A stretch of DNA of 64,000 bases from Patiria pectinifera (taxonomy: Eukaryota; Echinodermata; Asteroidea; Valvatida; Asterinidae), in NCBI GenBank assembly GCA_029964075.1, contig CM057135.1:13232863-13296862 (forward strand), in the 5' to 3' direction. Numbering within the stretch: position 1 is the first letter of the stretch; the number at the start of each line of letters is the position of its first letter. The notes under the pieces were generated by a model, which was given only the letters and a program-made list of their open reading frames with translations, was not told where the DNA came from and ran no database searches. Below are positions 1 to 10,147 of the stretch, one piece after another. The position numbers and the translations under genes were made by a program.

Positions 1-195
1 AAATCGAGCGACAGACCGTACTTGTTTTTTAGATAGTCTCCGAGGTCACAACCCGTCAAATTTAAGTCTTTGGATACTCCACGCCCGCTTTCGGTATCGC
101 TGTCTCCAAAGAACTTGATAATTTCGTTCCAGTGTTGATACTGGAACATGCCTTGACTGTAGAGTTGATTGGGTGTATCTTCTACAGTTACTCTA
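1..195 (-). pseudogene. Polinton major capsid protein, C-terminal fragment
   Basis: Read on the minus strand, this segment encodes a stretch that matches the capsid gene at 11.04-11.14 kb, including FQYQHWNEIIKFFGDS. Homology starts near position 195 and runs off the window edge. After the shared block it continues with residues that the main capsid copy lacks, including a DLGDYLKNKYGL stretch. It is therefore a second, separately rearranged capsid copy rather than a simple duplicate. Just outside it (about 190-240) a short motif containing tatagagtaggatgagca is directly duplicated. The role in the parent element would be the double-jelly-roll capsid shell. Family assignment is by resemblance. 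Confidence 0.7.
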
Positions 196-320
196 CAGTA
201 TAGAGTAGGATGAGCAGGGTATAGAGTAGGATGAGCACGGAATTAAGAGCGCACAGGCACGCAGAGAGCATGCGCAGGGGGGAATGTGGAAATGAGCTCA
301 AACAGACAGGTCTCGTCACA

Positions 321-330
321 ATATATATTA
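321..330 (+). promoter_or_regulatory. TATA-like element upstream of the zinc-finger ORF
   Basis: The stretch atatatatta lies about 53 bases before the ATG at 383. The position suits a TATA box with a short leader. No further support is visible. Confidence 0.3.
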
Positions 331-382
331 AACCAATTCATCCGTTTCTTGTCATTCGTGAATCAGCCTTTATAACTTCAAC

Positions 383-1003
383 ATGAATACTCTTTCTGCA
401 GTCAAACCCCATGCTTGTTACCAGTGTGATAAAAGCTTTGGACGGAGATATAATCTCTGGCGACATACCGAAAACGCTCATGCTGAAGATGAATCTGAAA
501 TGAATGGGGTTAACGATGATTCTGAAATTGAGGTTATTCAATCTGATCATCCTGACGTGGATGAATCGGGCTCGGAAACGGACTCGGAGGTAGAAGATGA
601 CGATGAAGATGAGTCTAGTTCTGAATTAGAAGACAATGCTACTTTCCAAGACTGGTTGGAAGAGTCCAAAGAAGCGACTCGTGAAATGTGGAGCGAAAAA
701 CATGAAAAGTACATCAACGAGGGTATGGGTGAAGATCAGGCCAAGGAAAAGGCCGATAGGAAGACCCTCTGGGCGGTCAAGCAAATCTTTTTTGACAAGT
801 ACAGGGATTTTCTGTCAAGCTACCTACATCTGAAAGATAACGATACTCATCAAGATATTGTGGACAATCTCGAAGAAAAAATATATAAGGGCATTAGCGT
901 ACAAAAGGCTCTCGGCAGAATTATGCCTAAACACGAGATGAAATTTGACGGATTGTTCCATCAAGATGAAGAAGACGTCAGCGAGGAAGACAGTGACGAT
1001 TAA
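383..1003 (+). CDS. C2H2 zinc-finger, highly acidic protein (Polinton-associated accessory ORF)
   Basis: This is an intact 206-aa ORF. A single classical C2H2 finger sits at residues 12-33 with C-X2-C, 12 residues, then H-X4-H, and the finger core contains CDKSFGRRYNLWRH. It is followed by a very acidic Asp/Glu/Ser region (residues 35-85), a charged helical middle, and a second acidic patch at the C-terminus (EEDVSEEDSDD). One finger plus acidic tracts suggests a nucleic-acid or chromatin-binding regulator; this is inference. It lies between a capsid fragment and a polymerase pseudogene, and similar single-finger acidic ORFs occur in animal Polintons, so I assign it to the same element. It is one of the few undamaged ORFs here. 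The 3' side has several AATAAA signals. Confidence 0.65.
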   Translation: MNTLSAVKPHACYQCDKSFGRRYNLWRHTENAHAEDESEMNGVNDDSEIEVIQSDHPDVDESGSETDSEVEDDDEDESSSELEDNATFQDWLEESKEATREMWSEKHEKYINEGMGEDQAKEKADRKTLWAVKQIFFDKYRDFLSSYLHLKDNDTHQDIVDNLEEKIYKGISVQKALGRIMPKHEMKFDGLFHQDEEDVSEEDSDD

Positions 1004-1058
1004 AGACTAGTCAACAACAATGACGATATAATTGCGAAGAAATACATTGGGACAGACA

Positions 1059-1104
1059 AATAAAAACACGAGTGATTTAATAAAGCAATAATAAAGTCAA
1101 TAAA
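1059..1104 (+). terminator. Cluster of AATAAA polyadenylation signals
   Basis: Four AATAAA hexamers fall within about 45 bases, starting 55 bases after the zinc-finger stop codon. They are the likely 3' end signals for that gene. Confidence 0.5.
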
Positions 1105-2600
1105 GCAATAATGTCATAACGTATATACTTTCTGCAGTTGTATTTTTCTTTGTTTGTGTTGTCTTATCAATCGTAAAAGCCTACTCTCAGTCATAAAATT
1201 AGTGCTTGGACACGCCCTCTAAATAACCCCCGTAAAATGGTCGTAGATAAAACCCAGTCATCCTCGATTTTGTAAACAAATCCGGCACGGAGGTACAACT
1301 AGGGTTCGGTGCATTCCTATACAGACAGCGTTAAAGGGGCACCATTTTTCCCGTCGAACGCCAATCCCCCCCCCAACTCCCCAAAAAGTGGTTTCTCACA
1401 CGTCCACAAAAAGACGACCACGTTACGACTGAATGTTTAACTATGGATAGGCTATAGCTTGGTTTTGGGTCGTTCTAGTGCGAAATATTACAAAATGCAC
1501 AATGATGGTGGTGTTATTCCGATACACTAGCTCAATCGGGCACTTTCCAGGCTGTAGTTCCCTTTAAAAACCACATGCCCGCACGTTTTGTTAGGGCTTT
1601 AAACCACTGAATCCATTCCTTATTGTACGCGCCTCTGCAGACTATAGAGCCTAATCGATAATTTAGCCGTCACGGATTAAGAAAACTTGAGCGCTAGGCT
1701 GATCGGACGGCCGTAATGTATACAGTAGTGTGCATGTGTACTAGCATTCGCTCTGGCTGATGCCAAAACCGTCCCTTTTCTACGATCACCGCGCACAGAC
1801 ATATATTTTTACTTGGATGATTCTGGTGACAGTGTAGAAGAGTGCCATTGGTATTGTATCGATTAACAAGAGGAATATAGGCGCACGGACGGAGTTATTT
1901 GCTCCATGATCGGTACGATCATCGAGGGGGTGATCGACCACCGGTCTCCGTACAGACCCATGGATTATGGATCGTGGATTTATCATATACCCCCATGGCT
2001 GACACAGGTTGTACCCTGCAAGTATGCTGCGGTGAGTGTTTGTTTATAACTTGGAAAACGCAACGTGCACAATACCCATGAACCCAATAAAAATGACTTT
2101 AAAATAATTCTTCAAATAGACAATCGTACTCGTTTCAGTCTGATCAACGCAACATTCATTTTTGCCATCTATCGCTGCTTTCTGCTTTCGAGCATTCGGA
2201 AATCCAATTACTTTTTGTATCGATCGGATTAACTTCGTAACAATACTAGTGCGCTGACTTGGCACGCGCCCTCTCCCGTCTATTGTTGGGGGATTAAAGA
2301 GACAACACAGCTGTTCGTTCACAGGGACTAACGTATGAAACTCATATTCGGGTTAAGATCCAAATGTACCATACAAATATATATTTTTCCATACCTTATG
2401 CAATCTTTCCCATAGAATAGGGCAAACTGTACCCGGTTTCTTATACCCACACCTATTCCCTATTCATCCCATCCATTCATTAGGTCAAACTGTGTTAAAC
2501 ATTTCCACATCCCTTAATTCATATTTATATTTACATATTTACATATTTACATATTCATGTGACCTTTAAATATTTCTTTAGAAAAGGTCAAAGTGTGTTA
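1105..2600. other. Intergenic, no recognisable gene
   Basis: Only short ORFs on both strands without recognisable motifs or codon structure. Near the right end there are AT-rich runs, repeated atttacat units around 2,530-2,555, and two copies of a motif like ggtcaaactgtgttaa (about 2,484 and 2,586). Confidence 0.5.
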
Positions 2601-2615
2601 AGAAGTCCCCCTCCA

Positions 2616-4298
2616 CTACTTTCGATTTCTAACGTCTTTTTCAAAATCAGAGGTTGCTTTTGTTCGGAGTTGCGTGTTTTTATCGATGTAAGATTTCATC
2701 CAAGGCGCTTCTTTAAATTTAAACACGCTATATTTACCAGTGACGTGGCAGTGATCTCTCACCTTTCTAAATGTATTAATTCTCTTTTTGCAGTCGCGAC
2801 ATTTAGACTTGATAACAGTTGCTCGAGTAATTGGGATAAATTGGTTTTTCACAAATCCAACACGTGTTTGTTTTATCATGATGTTCTTTAGCTCGCTCGT
2901 TAAATTTCATGGGCTGGGTTTTTTTAAACAGACAATTAATATCGCGTTGTAATTGCAACAACGTTGTTATCAATCTAGTTGAAGCGTCTTTGCCTCTATA
3001 GGTCTCTTGATACACATTTTTACCGTCGCATCGGACGACAACTAGCGAATAACCGCTAGCTTTGTGAACGTTAAACTTTTTTGTGTTTGTCTCTTTGTCT
3101 GAGTGAGTAGGTTTAGATGTTAGTGCTTGTGTGGGTGTTGTTGTTGTTTGTAGTATGGATTCAAAGTCAGCATCAAAGACAAATGGTGCTTTTTGTTTGT
3201 GTCTATAGTTTTTAAATTCTAATATCGGTACGTCTCTTTCGCCTGGTTGCCCGTCTATGTATTTTGGTTTACCCATAGGAAATACAATCTTTGATGGATG
3301 TGCATCTATACCCTTACAATCGGCGATATGTCTGTCTAATTTTGTTTGATTGGTAAAATGACATAGACATCTTCGACAAAAATATTTTACACATTTATGC
3401 TTCGTAACGTTGTACATCAACCTCGTTAAATATTTTATTCAACAATAGTGATGCTTGTCGCCTTTAGAAATCAAAAGCAGATCAATCTCTCGTGACCCGT
3501 AGTTTTTAGACACGTATAATGGATATATCTCACCCGCATAACCGTATACGTTTATCGATAAATTATTTTGTCTTTCTATCTTGGGTATCTGATCGACCGG
3601 TGTCGGAAAGTCAACGCCTTTAAATTTGAGTCCGTCGTCTTTGATGTAAATCGACGGTCTTCTTTCGTTGATTTTATATTTAGGAATACTTCTTATTTGA
3701 TTTTTTACTTTGTCCGTGTATAATCCCAAGGCAGATCTCAAACATTCGTTATCTTCGTTTTGTACGTTGATCATCGCCTGTTTAATTTCAAGATGTTCGG
3801 GTAGGTTTATGTAAGAACTACCTCTCGCGGGATTATATCTGTTGATGTTGATGTATAACGCGAGTATTGTATCGACTACCCGTTCGGTTTGATTTTTTGA
3901 TACCTTATTTTTAATACAAGCTCTACTTTTAAACCTCTGAGCTCTCTCAATTCTGTAGTAATTTTTAAACCTTCTCGTTTCTCTAAAAGCTGACTCTGTA
4001 AAGTCCTCGGGTTGTCTGTATGTTTTAATCGCCGAGATTAGATCTTTTTTTTGTTCGATTTTGATTTTGTTCGTCTACAGATTGTGTTCGTCTACAATCT
4101 GTTTGAGCTCATGAGTGTCTTTTTCCTCAAGTTTTTAAATTGACTTTCATAATGTTGTAGCCCCTCGATGTAGACTTTACGAGTAAGAGAAACATTTTCA
4201 TTGTGCGGTATATTATATCGCTGCACGTAATCACGCAGCGTGGCTTTGTTCCATTTAGAATATCCTTTGACGGTCGGTCTGAACATATTACTCTCCAT
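2616..4298 (-). pseudogene. Protein-primed DNA polymerase B (Polinton), copy A, internally deleted
   Basis: Copies DNA from a protein primer during Polinton/Maverick replication. In minus-strand order one sees an N-terminal domain (WNKATLRDYVQRYNI), a block beginning around NEDNECLR, and a zinc-binding-like segment with FCRRCLCHF and later H and C. A degenerate exonuclease I motif follows (PFVFDADFE), then a C/H-rich segment (KCRDCKK...RDHCH). Just after this the reading passes directly into a fingers-type block, KEAPWMKSYIDKN. Exonuclease II, exonuclease III and the first palm motif, all seen in copy B, are missing at the junction near 2,733. The frame ends in a stop at about 2,613. Several frame breaks occur around 3,425 and 3,780-4,090. 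It cannot encode an active enzyme. It lies head-to-tail with copy B. Confidence 0.8.
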
Positions 4299-4491
4299 TT
4301 TATTATAGATAATATAATATTTTTTTTCTCATTTTTTTTTGAGGATAGATCAATTATTTTATAATCGATAAGAGCTTGACTGTAGTGGAAATTCCCTTTT
4401 TTTATCTTGAGTTTTAAGGTTATATTGTTTACGCCGAGTTTCAAGGTCACGTGGTGGTGACTCACCTCATTTTAGCGACGACAGATTTATT

Positions 4492-4675
4492 TTGAACGTC
4501 AGAGCGACAGGCCCTGACTTGGCGCACATTTCCATTTTGCTCCCGAACCTGACGTCAGATTTCTAGAAAGTTGACGCGGGGGATTCCCCTATATTTTTCC
4601 CCAACTATTTTTTTGGAAACGAGAGCGACGTGTCCAGACTTGGCACAGATTTTTCCATTTTGCTCCCGAACCCCC
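4492..4675. repeat. Duplicated 48-bp module inside polymerase copy B
   Basis: Two similar copies lie at about 4,501-4,548 and 4,622-4,671. Each runs from agcgac to a shared end, attttgctcccgaac. They replace the polymerase after its first palm motif. A reverse-complement relative appears at 8,755-8,800, exactly where the gypsy protease region stops. The module therefore marks two rearrangement points. Confidence 0.6.
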
Positions 4676-6789
4676 ACCTTCCCTACTACTCGGTAAATAA
4701 AATCTTTGCACGGTAGGTATTGCGCCATAGCCCAACCATATAGATTGTTTGCGTCAAGGTAGGTGATGTAACTCGACGGCTCGTTTGGATTATGGTCGGG
4801 TAGATATTTGTTGTTGGCTTTGTGGTATCTCATACCACCCACGCTCGATATCCCACCGCGTTTCGCTTTCTCAAAAAATAAATGTTTGTCTACGTCTTGC
4901 AATAGTTCGAGTTTAACTTCCGAGTGTTTTAACAAGGCGTCCCACGACAATCCTGGTGCTGTGTAGTAATTAGCTGGATCTAACGCGTAGTTTGTAATAC
5001 ACGTTTGCCTAAAGTTTTCAAATACGCAAACCAGTAATAGTTTGTCCACAGTAACGTACAAATCGTGATATTTCCCCAAGTATTTGACGTTAAACTCGTT
5101 CCACGTCAGTTTAGCTCTGTCGTAATCCTCTTGCGATATATTTTCGTCTTTTAGGCTGCTGTTTTATAACAACGAGTCGATGTTTTGACGATTAACATGT
5201 TATGTTCTCTGAGTAGTTTAAACGACTCTCTTAGGCAACCTTTAGATAATCTATCCAACGAAGACGCCATAAAATTAAACGAGTCTATAAATCGCATATT
5301 TCCGATCGAAAACGAAATACACTTTCCGAATTTTTAGCGATAACCTGTACTTCCTTTTCATCATCATACTCTGAAATAGTCTGCATGATCAAGTGGGCGT
5401 CATAAATTTGCAGATTGTAAAGGACGACCGGTATGTGAGTAAAACCTGGTTTAACTTGTAATTTTAGATTGCAGTAGGCGTGCGCGGCACCTCTATATCT
5501 ACCCTTGAGGTGCCAGTGATCTCTTACCTTTCTAAATTTGTTGATTTTCTGTTTGCATTCGAGACATTTAGACTCTGTAAATCCATATTTGTTTTCGTAC
5601 TGATGTTCTTTTATTTGTTTTTCTGTTCTTTGCGTTTCTGACACCGACAGTTGCTCGAGTAATTGGGATAAATTGGTTTTTCGCAAATCCAATACGTGTT
5701 TGTTTTATCGCTCGTTAAATTTCATGGGTTGGTTTTTTTTAAATATGCAATTTATGTCGCTTTGTATTTTTAACATTTTATTTACAAACTTTGATGCAGC
5801 ATCTTTACCTCTATAAGTCTCTTGATACGCATTGGTGCCGTCACATCTAACTACTACCAACGAGTAACCGCTTGCTTTGTGAATGTTTGTCTTTTGCGTG
5901 TTGTCCTTTTTATCGTCCGAGGTTTTTTTTTTCTAATATCAATTCAAAGTCGGCGTAAACTACAAACGGTGCTTTTTGTTTAAACCTGTAGTTTTTAAAT
6001 TCTAGTATTGGCACATCGTTTTCGTCGACTATCCACTCGTTATTTACATATTTTCGCTTAGCGGTAGGAAATACAATTTTTGACGGATGTGTATCTATAC
6101 CGTTACAATCGGTCATGTGTCTATCTAATTTTACTTGCGTTCTATAATGACACAGTAAATCAATCTCGAAAAATTATTTATCCAGCAGTAGTGATGCTTG
6201 TCGCCCTCAGAAAACAAAAACAGATCGATCGGTCGTGACTCTGGTTTAAAGTTTTTAGACACGTTTAACGGATATATTTCCTCCTCATAACCGTATACGT
6301 TTATCGTTAAATTATTTTGTCTTTCTGTCTTTGGTATCTGGTCGATCGGTGTTTGTCTTACACGTCTTTGGTGTATACAACAGGTTCTTCTTTATGAATT
6401 TTATATTTAGGATCGTTTTTTTAATGTTATTTTTTACTTTATCCGTATACAAGCCAAGAGCAGCTCTCAAACACCATCTCAAACACTCATTGTCTTTGTT
6501 TTTACTCGCCGAGAGTAATTTTTTTTTTTTTTTAAAGTCGACCATTTCAACCCGTCGGTGTATATTCTAGATCATCATCGTCTACAATATGTTTGAGCTT
6601 ATGTAGCGTCTTTTTCCTCAAGTTTTTAAATTGAGCTTCGTAGTTTTTTATCTCGTTGATGTAGACTTTATGCGTAAGAGCAACATTTTGATTGTACGGT
6701 ATATTATATCTTTGGACGTAATCGCGCAGCGTCGCTTTATTCCATCTAGAGAATCCCTGAACGATTGGCTTGATCGTATAAGTCACCAT
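4555..6789 (-). pseudogene. Protein-primed DNA polymerase B (Polinton), copy B, truncated after the first palm motif
   Basis: Second polymerase pseudogene with the same N-terminal start as copy A (WNKATLRDYVQRYNI, near 6,740) and a DNECLRWCLRAALGLY block near 6,490. Downstream it keeps exonuclease I (PFVVYADFE, near 5,960), the C/H-rich segment (CLECKQK...RDHWH, near 5,530) and an exonuclease II-like motif (YDAHL, near 5,395). It also keeps an exonuclease III-like region (VTVDKLLLVCVFENF, near 5,040) and the palm motif A region (YLDANNLYGWAMAQ, near 4,720). The zinc-binding-like segment present in copy A is deleted. After YLPCKDF the reading enters a duplicated non-polymerase module, so palm motifs B and C are absent. 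Frames break near 6,545, 6,310, 6,120, 5,910, 5,690 and 5,080-5,285. The lesions differ from those of copy A, so the two decayed separately. Confidence 0.85.
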
Positions 6790-6973
6790 TTATTATATAT
6801 GAATATAATATTTTTTTTATTTTTTTTTTAGTAGATGAGGTCATTATTTTGGATTTATAAGCAATTAGACTCACCGGCTGGTGAGAGAGAGATCTTCAAT
6901 ACGAGAGATATTGGGTCCCGGTTTTGGCCTGATTCCGAGACTGAGATATTGGGAGGGGGATCTATTTAGAGAG

Positions 6974-7018
6974 AGGGAGGGGCAGGGGAGGGGAGGGGGC
7001 GGGGGTGGGGGAAGGGGG
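6974..7018 (+). other. G-run cluster with G-quadruplex potential
   Basis: About eight runs of three to five or more G, separated by one or two bases, on the plus strand. A C-rich stretch lies at 7,050-7,065. This fits the G-quadruplex rule (four or more G-runs with short loops). It sits just upstream of the gypsy gag remnant, where a 5' LTR or leader would be expected. Confidence 0.6.
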
Positions 7019-7080
7019 CTCATTGGGGCGGGGATCATTGGGTATGTCGCCGCCCCCCCCCCCTCCTCCCCATCATATCT

Positions 7081-7917
7081 ACTCTTGTCGTCCGCTAAAA
7101 TCAAATATACTGGTTCTCTAGATGACGATTTAGATTCATTTGTTCAGAAGTACGAAGAAATTGCAGTGTAGCGGGATTATACAGACACAAAGAAGGTGTT
7201 GGATTTCCAAACTTTGATTGATGGTCACGCCAGAGTTTTACTAGAATCGGTACCATCCACTAAGAAAGACACAATTGACAAAATCAATCGCATTTTGAAA
7301 GATAATTTTGAGGGAGATTCATGGCGTTGGGGTGTAGAAACAAAGCTACTTTCCCGAAAACAACTCTCTACAGAATCACTAGATGATTATGCTTGTGACA
7401 TTATGCACTTGTTAAAGCCGCTACAGAATCACTAGATGATTATGCTTGTGACATTATGCACTTGTGTAAGCCGCTCAAGAAGTCGGAGTCCGAACAATTA
7501 TCATTGTTTATGCGTGGTTTAATTCCATCACTTCGGGCTTTTGTATTCTCTAAGGAGCCTAAGTAAGACCTTTCATGAAGCACTTAACGCAGCCCGTTTG
7601 GCTGTTTCTGTTCAACTTACAGCCAACGAATCCATACATAACAATGTAAATGTTTTGAATTCCGGCCAGATGCTCGAGTCTAAACTAGACACAATAGCTA
7701 GCATTGTGAAGGATTTAGCAACGAAGGTAGAGAATCTGGAACTTAAAACAAATTCCAGAAGTGCAGTAGATACGAGTCAGTGGTCAATTTAGTGTTAATG
7801 AGCCTGGGTATGCCTATGATGAATCTAGATCATTCCATTGTTATCGCTGTGGCAGATTTGGCCACAAGTGGAGAAAGTGCTATGCCAAATATGACTTCAA
7901 TGGACAACAGTTAAACT
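7081..7917 (+). pseudogene. Ty3/gypsy gag with CCHC zinc knuckle
   Basis: Structural nucleocapsid protein of the host retrotransposon. Gag-like coding runs in pieces. The segment beginning near 7,095 (KIKYTGSLDDDLDSFVQKY) stops at 7,169. A piece follows at 7,196-7,435 ending after KPLQNH, then a piece near 7,541-7,792, and a CCHC knuckle at about 7,835-7,880 (CYRCGRFGHKWRKC: C-X2-C-X4-H-X4-C). Stops and frame changes separate them. No 5' LTR or primer-binding site is visible upstream. The order gag, knuckle, protease is normal for Ty3/gypsy. Confidence 0.75.
7368..7473 (+). repeat. 53-bp tandem duplication inside gag
   Basis: The stretch starting ctacagaatcactagatg at 7,368 is repeated at 7,421, giving a 53-bp direct duplication. 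Because 53 is not a multiple of three it shifts the gag frame and produces the stop at 7,433-7,435. Confidence 0.8.
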
Positions 7918-7948
7918 AGCTTCCCCATTTTTTTGGAGACAAAAGAAG

Positions 7949-8760
7949 TTGATTCAGACGCTTAAAGGTGGGGCAAATAAGAATAGGTATGAAGATTGTG
8001 ACAGATATTTACCATTAAGACGTGTACGAGTAAGTTGTGTTCCCAATGAACAATTCCAGACAACTTTAAATCAGTCTAATAGCATAACTGCAGAGATAGG
8101 CAATAAGACGATACAGTGTTTAATTGACACCGGTGCACATATAAATGTTATTGATCATGATTGGTTCCACACTAATTTTCCGTTTTTGTCCAAATCAGTG
8201 GAAGGAACACCAGTGTCTGATGTAACAGTTGCCAATAGCGGTAATTTACAAATCACTGAATTAGTCACTCTACCGATAGTTATAGAAAATGTACCTTTTA
8301 CCGTCCTATTCAGAGTAGCTAGGAATCTCAGTACATACTGGGTACACAGTTCCTAAGTTTACATAAAGCAGTTATTGATTGTGGGTCTGGTAAACTACAC
8401 TTGCAAAAGAAAAGTCAGATAAGAGTGAAAGAAAGACAAGACATTTCTCCACATTCACAGTCTGTAATCTGTGCAAAGCTTTCTGATCGACATGCAATTG
8501 GGTCTCCAGGTCTTTGTCATGGTGGAAGACGCATTTCAGCCTTGGGTGTATTGGTTGCAAACACTTTGTCATCTGTAATAACCGTTGGTAATTGTGTAAA
8601 CCTGCTGGTCATGAATGTAACCGACGAACCTGTTGTATTGTACCCTCGTACTAAGCTAGGCACATTCTCACCGATAAATTCACACTGTGTTCATCAGTTT
8701 GATATAGTTGACGAAAACACTAGTGTCCACGTTAGTAGTAGGGATAGTGGGGGTACCAGA
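7949..8760 (+). pseudogene. Ty3/gypsy aspartic protease and following linker
   Basis: Retroviral-type protease that would cleave the Gag-Pol precursor. The ORF at 7,949-8,356 contains the active-site motif CLIDTGAHINVID (near 8,119-8,157), typical of retropepsins. A stop interrupts the frame at 8,354. Coding resumes at 8,401 with a stretch reading ICAKLSDRHAIG and continues to about 8,760, the usual spacer between protease and reverse transcriptase. Retroelement sequence then ends abruptly in a tandem-repeat module. The N-terminal half of reverse transcriptase is not found here; recognisable sequence resumes only near 17.1 kb. Confidence 0.75.
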
Positions 8761-9000
8761 TCAAAATGGAAAATCTGTGAACACGTCGCTCTCGTTTCTC
8801 AAAATCCCCCGAGGCAAATTTTAGAAAAAATCTGATCAAAATCCCCCGAGGCAAATTTTTAAAAAAATCTGATCAAAATCCCCCAATCCCAATTTTTTAA
8901 AAATCCCCCGATCCCAATTTTAAGAAAATCTGATCAAAATCCCCCGATCCCAATTTTTACAAAAAAATCTAACGTCGGGTATCGGATCAAAATCCCCCGC
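8755..9000. repeat. Short tandem repeats at the gypsy/Polinton junction
   Basis: The first 45 bases are a reverse-complement relative of the module in polymerase copy B (shared cacgtcgctctcgttt). Then follow about five imperfect units containing gatcaaaatccccc plus an A/T tract. C-rich non-coding DNA continues to about 9,060. This is the left boundary between gypsy and Polinton sequence. Confidence 0.7.
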
Positions 9001-9061
9001 GGCAAACGCCAGGTACCAGCCTTTACCCCTCCCCAATGATTCCCCGCCCCCTCCCCACCCC

Positions 9062-9184
9062 TTCCAATAAGAAAGTGATCGGTAAATTTAAAGACGTAAG
9101 GTCATTCAAGAAGCCGTTTGCGTTAGACCCAAGATGTACTCAATTTTTAGCAGATGACAACAACATCACTCTTAAAAAAGCCAA
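9062..9184 (+). pseudogene. Possible Polinton DNA polymerase C-terminal scrap
   Basis: An open stretch reads KKVIGKFKDV and later NNITLKKAKGV, resembling the extreme C-terminus of protein-primed polymerases. It lies on the opposite strand to the two larger polymerase copies and butts against the truncated integrase. Assignment is by weak resemblance only. Confidence 0.35.
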
Positions 9185-9185
9185 G

Positions 9186-9650
9186 GGAGTCATTTTTTAA
9201 AAGCGCCCTTAAATTCGGTACCGGCGTCTACTCTCAACGTTTTAGGGTAACTCAAAGGCGACCTCGCGTAAATCTTGACGATAGCATCTTGGGTGGAATC
9301 CGCCGTTTTAGAAACCAAAGGTTCTGCTTCGTGTTATCAACCGTGGTAGCAACGTCGACAACCGTCAAAGCGTATTTATAAGTCTTGCGTTTTACTTTAT
9401 CCCAGGGTAGGTATAGCACATCCATTTGGTGAAAGTCGTTTGGTGTTTCAAACTCTCGCAAAGTACTCGTAGGCCTGGGTACATACGCAGGACCCGGCAG
9501 ATAAATTTGCCAGATCGCTTGTTTTTTAAGCCAATCTCTGATTACCTTTTTATCTATTTTGGTTTTATCGTGCAAATGGTCGACGGCACTTTCACCTCTC
9601 CAATAACCGATTGGGCTATATAATACAGTTTTTGAAGTTTATCCATCATT
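9186..9650 (-). pseudogene. Polinton retrovirus-like integrase (rve), truncated
   Basis: Integrase that inserts Polinton DNA. On the minus strand the N-terminal part includes WLKKQAIWQIYLPGP. The core begins at DFHQMDVLYLPWDKV, with the first catalytic Asp in MDVLYLP, followed by YKYALTVVDVAT. The second catalytic Asp lies in TLRVDAGTEF near 9,215, in a different frame. Frame changes occur near 9,610 and 9,355. The gene ends at 9,186, before the position of the catalytic Glu, so it is inactive. It is divergent to the gene at 9,692 with a 41-bp AT-rich gap, as expected for a compact viral genome. Confidence 0.8.
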
Positions 9651-9691
9651 TATTATAATAATAATTTAAAAGTGCTTTATACATTAAATAG
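9651..9691. promoter_or_regulatory. AT-rich divergent intergenic gap, likely shared promoter
   Basis: Only 41 bases separate the divergent integrase and membrane-protein starts. The gap is almost pure A/T (attataataataatttaa) and contains TATA-like stretches readable on both strands. Promoter function is inferred from position. Confidence 0.35.
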
Positions 9692-10123
9692 ATGGCGTCA
9701 GCTGCTGTAATGATGGTTGGAGGTGCGATCATAAACGCCTTAGCTTTTACGGGTTCAAACTTTTTATTTTCAAGTCTGAAACACAGTGATGCCGACGAGG
9801 AGCGTAAGAGACACGATTTAGCGATAGAACAACTCTCAGCCGCCAAAGATAAGTGGCAACGAGAACGAACGAAATATCTAGATTTTCTAAACGAACGTAT
9901 CAGAAAACAAAATGCCTCTAAAGAAACATTTTCCAATGTAGACCGAGCGTTGCGTTACTACAACGAGGTGAGTGGACAATCTACCGAACTACCCGTAGGA
10001 CTGCAACGCGAACCCAAACTCGAATATTTTTACGAACCTAGCGACCAACAAATAGAAAAAGAACTGGCATTTATCGCAGGAGGAACGCTATTGGTGGGCT
10101 TCTTGGCTTACAGATATCTTTAA
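9692..10123 (+). CDS. Polinton conserved membrane/coiled-coil protein of unknown function
   Basis: Intact 143-aa ORF. An N-terminal hydrophobic segment (residues 3-28, Gly/Ala-rich) is followed by a strongly charged, probably coiled-coil helix (about 33-75, with EERKRHDLAIEQL and DKWQRERTKYLDFL). A C-terminal hydrophobic segment (about 126-143, FIAGGTLLVGFLAYRYL) completes it. The hairpin-like layout of two membrane segments around a helical middle suggests a virion or membrane-associated protein. It precedes the capsid gene by 24 bases in the same direction, and similar ORFs accompany capsid genes in animal Polintons. The biochemical role is unknown. Confidence 0.65.
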   Translation: MASAAVMMVGGAIINALAFTGSNFLFSSLKHSDADEERKRHDLAIEQLSAAKDKWQRERTKYLDFLNERIRKQNASKETFSNVDRALRYYNEVSGQSTELPVGLQREPKLEYFYEPSDQQIEKELAFIAGGTLLVGFLAYRYL

Positions 10124-10147
10124 ATTTTTATAAATTGTATAAATAAA

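Noticed and set aside
1786-2322. Short ORFs between the zinc-finger gene and polymerase copy A
   Set aside because: No motifs, weak composition, overlapping on both strands.
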